Assembly: GCA_947452905.1 (NCBI GenBank)
Contig: CANGEP010000001.1
Span: 496,001 to 560,000, forward strand
Source: Bacteroidota bacterium
GTDB taxonomy: Bacteria; Bacteroidota; Bacteroidia; Chitinophagales; Chitinophagaceae
Length of the DNA stretch: 64,000 nt
Reading direction: 5' to 3'
Both the position numbers and the translations under genes were made by a program. Below the pieces are notes generated by a model. That model was not told the DNA's origin and ran no database searches. It saw only the letters and a program-made list of their open reading frames with translations. Positions 60,954-64,000 of this stretch are shown here, piece by piece; position 1 is the stretch's first letter, and each line of letters begins with the position of its first letter.

Positions 60954-63449
60954 TTATTTACCATTCAAGAATACTGCATTGGCTAAAACCAATTTCCCAT
61001 TTTCCCAGAAATTTCTAAAAATAGGATCATCCGCCATGAAAATTAATTTGCCAGCACCTATTTCCTTTACTCCTATTACTACCCCTTCTTGTAAAGCTGC
61101 TTTTGCTTTTACACCTGCAAAACCTGCTACATAACTATCTTTTTTAACAACCCCTACATTCCAAAATTCATTTGAAGGTTCGTAAGTAACCATATCTTGT
61201 TTTAAGTCATAATAAGTTCCACCTGTACCAAACCCTAAAGGATGTGTGTCATCCATATACACTTTATAGATAGCCCCTGGGATAGAACTTTTTAAATAAT
61301 CTGTTACCGATTCGCCGTATTTAGGTACATTATTTATATCAATTTTATCGGATTTGGCTAAATCTTTCATTTTAATTCCCCAATCCGCATTAGAAGACAA
61401 TTGTTGAGCAGCACTCTCAAATGCAATTAAAACCCCTCCTTTTTTAACAAATGCTTGCAATTTTTCGCTAGTCATTTTGGAATTTAAATCTTTGTAGGTG
61501 CCTTCAGGCGCAATAATTACATCATATTTTAAAATATCAATTCTATTTAAATAAGAATAATTCAATTGTGTAATTGGATAATTTAATTGTTGATCAAAAT
61601 AATTCCACACCTCCCCAGCTGCGAGTGCCGAAACATTCTCACCCGTTAATAAGGCTACTTTTGGAGCATGACTTATATTTTTTATTTCTGGCGATCCAAA
61701 ATCAGCTCCTTTCTCGGCCCAGCCAGATTCCACTGCAATAGCTTCGATATTAGCGGCATCACATATTGCTTTTGTTTCGCTAGCCCAATTTGATGCATTG
61801 CTAGTTTTTAAAACAATTAATGTACCCGCATCAAACTTTTTCCCTGCTGCAGAAAAAGGTTTCTCAGCATATCTTACTTTAATATTTTTATTTAATATGG
61901 CTGCTAATACTTTTGCTGAAGAAAATGAATTATACGGAATAAGATAGCCATAGGTTGATAGCGCTGTTGGCGCAGCCTTGTTATCGAAACCGGCACTAAT
62001 ATTTAAGGGTTCTTTACTGGCATAGCCATGTACATTGTAAACATAGGGTAATGACCAAGCGGTAATATCGTAAGTATTAGAGTCATTAACTTGTGTTATA
62101 GGCTCCAAAAGAACACGTGCTAAAACACCATGCGCTTGAGACACATTAACTGCCAATGAATACCCTTCATTCACAAATACCCCTTCTTTTTTGGTGGTAT
62201 AATCAAAGCCTTTGAAAGTTCCATTATAAGAACCATACTCAATATTATTCTTTTTTAATAATTGAGCTAAGGCCACTAAACTGTTAGGATTTTTAGCCGT
62301 CATTACAAATGTTTTGTAAGGAGAAGTAGTTCCTGCACGACTATTATCGTAATACTTTTTAAACTCATTTAACAAACGGTCTTTATTGGCAGCGCTAATT
62401 TCTACCGTTGCCAAGCCAGTTGTAAAATGATGTGTTGCTCTAGCCACTAAGGTTAAAGTGTCTTCGTCTTTATTTTGTACGCCCAATCCAGCACTAATTC
62501 CTCCTTGCTCATAAGTCATACCAATGGCCCCATTGTACATTGGGTAACTATCCCCATAGGAAGGATATAACATATCAAATCTTTCTTTGGTAAAAAACAA
62601 CCAATTATTTTGATCAAAATATTTAGCGTTATTCTTCCCAATTTGTATTTGGAAATCTTTTTGCCAATTAGTAATGGCATCATGTATAGGCTCTGATGTG
62701 GGTGTAAAGAAATAAGGTTGATTATATCCTTGTTCATGAAAGTCGACCACTACTTGTGGATACCATTTTTGATACAAAGCAATTCTTTGCTTGCTTTCTA
62801 CTTGCGTTTGCCAAGCCCAATCACGATTTAAATCGAAATTGTAATGATTGCTTCTTCCAGCAGGCCAAGGTTCCATATGTTCTCTAGCAAAAGGATCTGC
62901 ATTATAAGCATCACCCACTGCATTATTATACCAATTCACATATCTATCTCGGCCATCAGGATTTATACAAGGATCTAAAATGACCAATGTATTTTTTAGC
63001 CATTCTTTTGATTTTGTATTTTCAGGATCTACCAATGCAAATAAGGTTAACATTGATGCTTCTGAAGAAGCTGGCTCGTTACCATGAACATTATAGGATA
63101 GCCAAACAATAGTAGGCTGATTAAAATCTGTTACAGTACCCTCAATTAATCCATTATTATGCTTACGAATGGTTTCCAGTTTTGCTATATTCTCTGGCAA
63201 GCCAACTGCAGCAACCAATAAATCTCTTCCTTCATTTGTTTTTCCATAAGGAATTATTTTAACCATATCCGATTTTGCCTGTGCTACTGCATTAAAATAA
63301 GCTACAATTTGATGATGTCTTGTAAACTTAGTGCCTACAGTGTAGCCTAAAAAAGAAGCGGGACTTTGTAAATTTTGAGCTTCTATTAAAAAGGGTAAAA
63401 TAACAAAAACAAAAAGGGCTGTAATTGATTTACGCGTAATTAAATACAT
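60954..63449 (-). CDS. Secreted M14-family zinc carboxypeptidase
   Basis: A signal sequence (about 1-25) is followed by an M14 domain with HGNE (His122, Glu125) and DFHEQG (His238) as zinc ligands, NPDGRDRY (163-170) and NRDW (208-211); a catalytic Glu is probably in MTYEQGG. The C-terminal part (about 600-800) resembles a GATase/ThuA fold (VALLTGENVSALAAGEVWNYF; YDVIIAPEG). It likely degrades peptides or amide-linked substrates in the periplasm or outside. It is the first gene of an M14 - PIG-L - small membrane protein run. Confidence 0.88.
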   Translation of the reverse strand: MYLITRKSITALFVFVILPFLIEAQNLQSPASFLGYTVGTKFTRHHQIVAYFNAVAQAKSDMVKIIPYGKTNEGRDLLVAAVGLPENIAKLETIRKHNNGLIEGTVTDFNQPTIVWLSYNVHGNEPASSEASMLTLFALVDPENTKSKEWLKNTLVILDPCINPDGRDRYVNWYNNAVGDAYNADPFAREHMEPWPAGRSNHYNFDLNRDWAWQTQVESKQRIALYQKWYPQVVVDFHEQGYNQPYFFTPTSEPIHDAITNWQKDFQIQIGKNNAKYFDQNNWLFFTKERFDMLYPSYGDSYPMYNGAIGMTYEQGGISAGLGVQNKDEDTLTLVARATHHFTTGLATVEISAANKDRLLNEFKKYYDNSRAGTTSPYKTFVMTAKNPNSLVALAQLLKKNNIEYGSYNGTFKGFDYTTKKEGVFVNEGYSLAVNVSQAHGVLARVLLEPITQVNDSNTYDITAWSLPYVYNVHGYASKEPLNISAGFDNKAAPTALSTYGYLIPYNSFSSAKVLAAILNKNIKVRYAEKPFSAAGKKFDAGTLIVLKTSNASNWASETKAICDAANIEAIAVESGWAEKGADFGSPEIKNISHAPKVALLTGENVSALAAGEVWNYFDQQLNYPITQLNYSYLNRIDILKYDVIIAPEGTYKDLNSKMTSEKLQAFVKKGGVLIAFESAAQQLSSNADWGIKMKDLAKSDKIDINNVPKYGESVTDYLKSSIPGAIYKVYMDDTHPLGFGTGGTYYDLKQDMVTYEPSNEFWNVGVVKKDSYVAGFAGVKAKAALQEGVVIGVKEIGAGKLIFMADDPIFRNFWENGKLVLANAVFLNGK

Positions 63450-63573
63450 AAAATTATTATTATTTATTTCGGGATTATTGAGTTCCTAAAAATAAGAATA
63501 TTTGGCCTTAAATACAGGCTATTTTGCTGAAAACTAAATAATTAAGTAATTTACTGATTCAAATAAAAAAGAC

Positions 63574-64000
63574 ATGAAAAAGAAGATACAACCCTTCCTT
63601 TACTTAAGTATTACTGTAAGCCTTTTTACGGCCTTTTTTGCGCCTACCGTAAATGCACAAAGCTTTTTTAAGAACCACCCACAAATTAATCCTTTTCAAT
63701 ACGAAATAGTAAAAGAAAAAACCTTTCAAAAAGCGGCAGTCACATCGGCTCACCCCTTGGCAAGTATGATAGGGGTCGCTATTTTACAAGAAGGTGGAAA
63801 CGCCTTTGATGCAGCCATAGCTACCCAATTTACTTTAGCAGTGGTATTTCCTGGAGCTGGTAATATTGGCGGCGGTGGATTTATGCTAGCGCGAAAAAAT
63901 AATGGTGAATTAATGGGTATTGATTATAGAGAAGCAGCTCCTAAAAAAGCCTCTAAAGACATGTATTTAGATGCCCAAGGTAATGCGATTAATGCCATGT
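63574..64000 (+). CDS. ggt: Gamma-glutamyltranspeptidase, N-terminal part (cut by window edge)
   Basis: The first 142 residues are present. A signal peptide (about 1-28, ending VNAQ) precedes ASMIGVAILQEGGNAFDAA, AVVFPGAGNIGGGGFMLARK and IDYREAAPKKASKDMYLD, all standard for the GGT large subunit. GGT cleaves gamma-glutamyl bonds, for example of glutathione, in the periplasm. The catalytic Thr lies downstream of the window. It diverges from the M14 gene with 124 bases between starts; no clear promoter box was seen there. Confidence 0.92.
   Translation, partial: MKKKIQPFLYLSITVSLFTAFFAPTVNAQSFFKNHPQINPFQYEIVKEKTFQKAAVTSAHPLASMIGVAILQEGGNAFDAAIATQFTLAVVFPGAGNIGGGGFMLARKNNGELMGIDYREAAPKKASKDMYLDAQGNAINAM

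Noticed and set aside
1..64000. Mobile elements, prophage, attachment sites, rRNA and tRNA genes
   Set aside because: No transposase, integrase, phage protein or flanking direct repeat seen; only the tmRNA gives a tRNA-like match.

Overview
The window is chromosomal DNA from a low-GC member of the Bacteroidota, most likely the Chitinophagaceae. This rests on a SusC/SusD pair, many secreted enzymes of the DUF1080, ThuA, PmoA and Gfo/Idh/MocA type, Bacteroidota -7 boxes (TAnnTTTG) in front of several genes, a tmRNA whose tag reads GETNYAMAA, and weak Shine-Dalgarno use. No transposase, phage gene, CRISPR array, rRNA or tRNA was found. Assignment below phylum level is inference.

Layout. 1-3000: 5' end of an Nramp-type metal transporter gene, a lipoprotein of unknown function, and a GT35-like glucan phosphorylase homologue in which Thr replaces the usual PLP lysine. 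3012-10983: a six-gene minus-strand operon, uxuA - matB - dual-domain esterase - madL - madM - tandem DUF1080 protein, divergent from a LacI-family regulator. 11032-11595: ubiX. 11611-19569: minus-strand polysaccharide utilisation genes susC - susD - heparinase-like lyase - TIM-barrel enzyme. 19922-23799: divergent plus-strand genes thuA - plug-only protein - Gfo/Idh/MocA oxidoreductase - GH88 unsaturated uronidase. 23812-43700: mostly core genes (clpC, dnaG, plsY, prmA, pnp, rpsO, lolA, ftsK, aroK, a glutaryl-CoA dehydrogenase-like gene, a dicarboxylate symporter, pyrF). 42364-48503: a secreted GH13 enzyme, small envelope proteins, a serine hydrolase, a nitroreductase, a second DUF1080 protein and a PmoA-like protein. 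48555-48924: tmRNA. 48972-54087: rseP, dxr, a GH3-like adenylating enzyme, rplU, rpmA and a Lys/Ala-rich histone H1-like protein. 54153-64000: a PolX-like protein with a degraded polymerase site, a cytosolic GH13 enzyme, an APC permease, a 46-residue membrane protein, two large secreted hydrolases (PIG-L and M14), and the start of a gamma-glutamyltranspeptidase gene.

The main hypothesis concerns 3012-23799. A near-palindrome with a central CpG, the form expected of a LacI-family operator, lies in the uxuA/lacI intergenic region (9894-9907) and again in the susC/thuA intergenic region (19840-19853); 13 of 14 bases match. This would place the SusCD/lyase/GH88 genes and the uxuA-matB-esterase-madLM operon in one regulon. 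The gene set predicts uptake and cleavage of a uronic-acid-containing glycan or glycoside carrying ester groups, probably malonyl. The esterase would release malonate, MadLM would import it and MatB would make malonyl-CoA, while UxuA would process the hexuronate branch. Oxidoreductase, TIM-barrel and DUF1080 enzymes suggest that 3-keto (oxidoreductive) glycoside cleavage runs alongside.

Functional calls are from motif recognition by eye. No database search was run.
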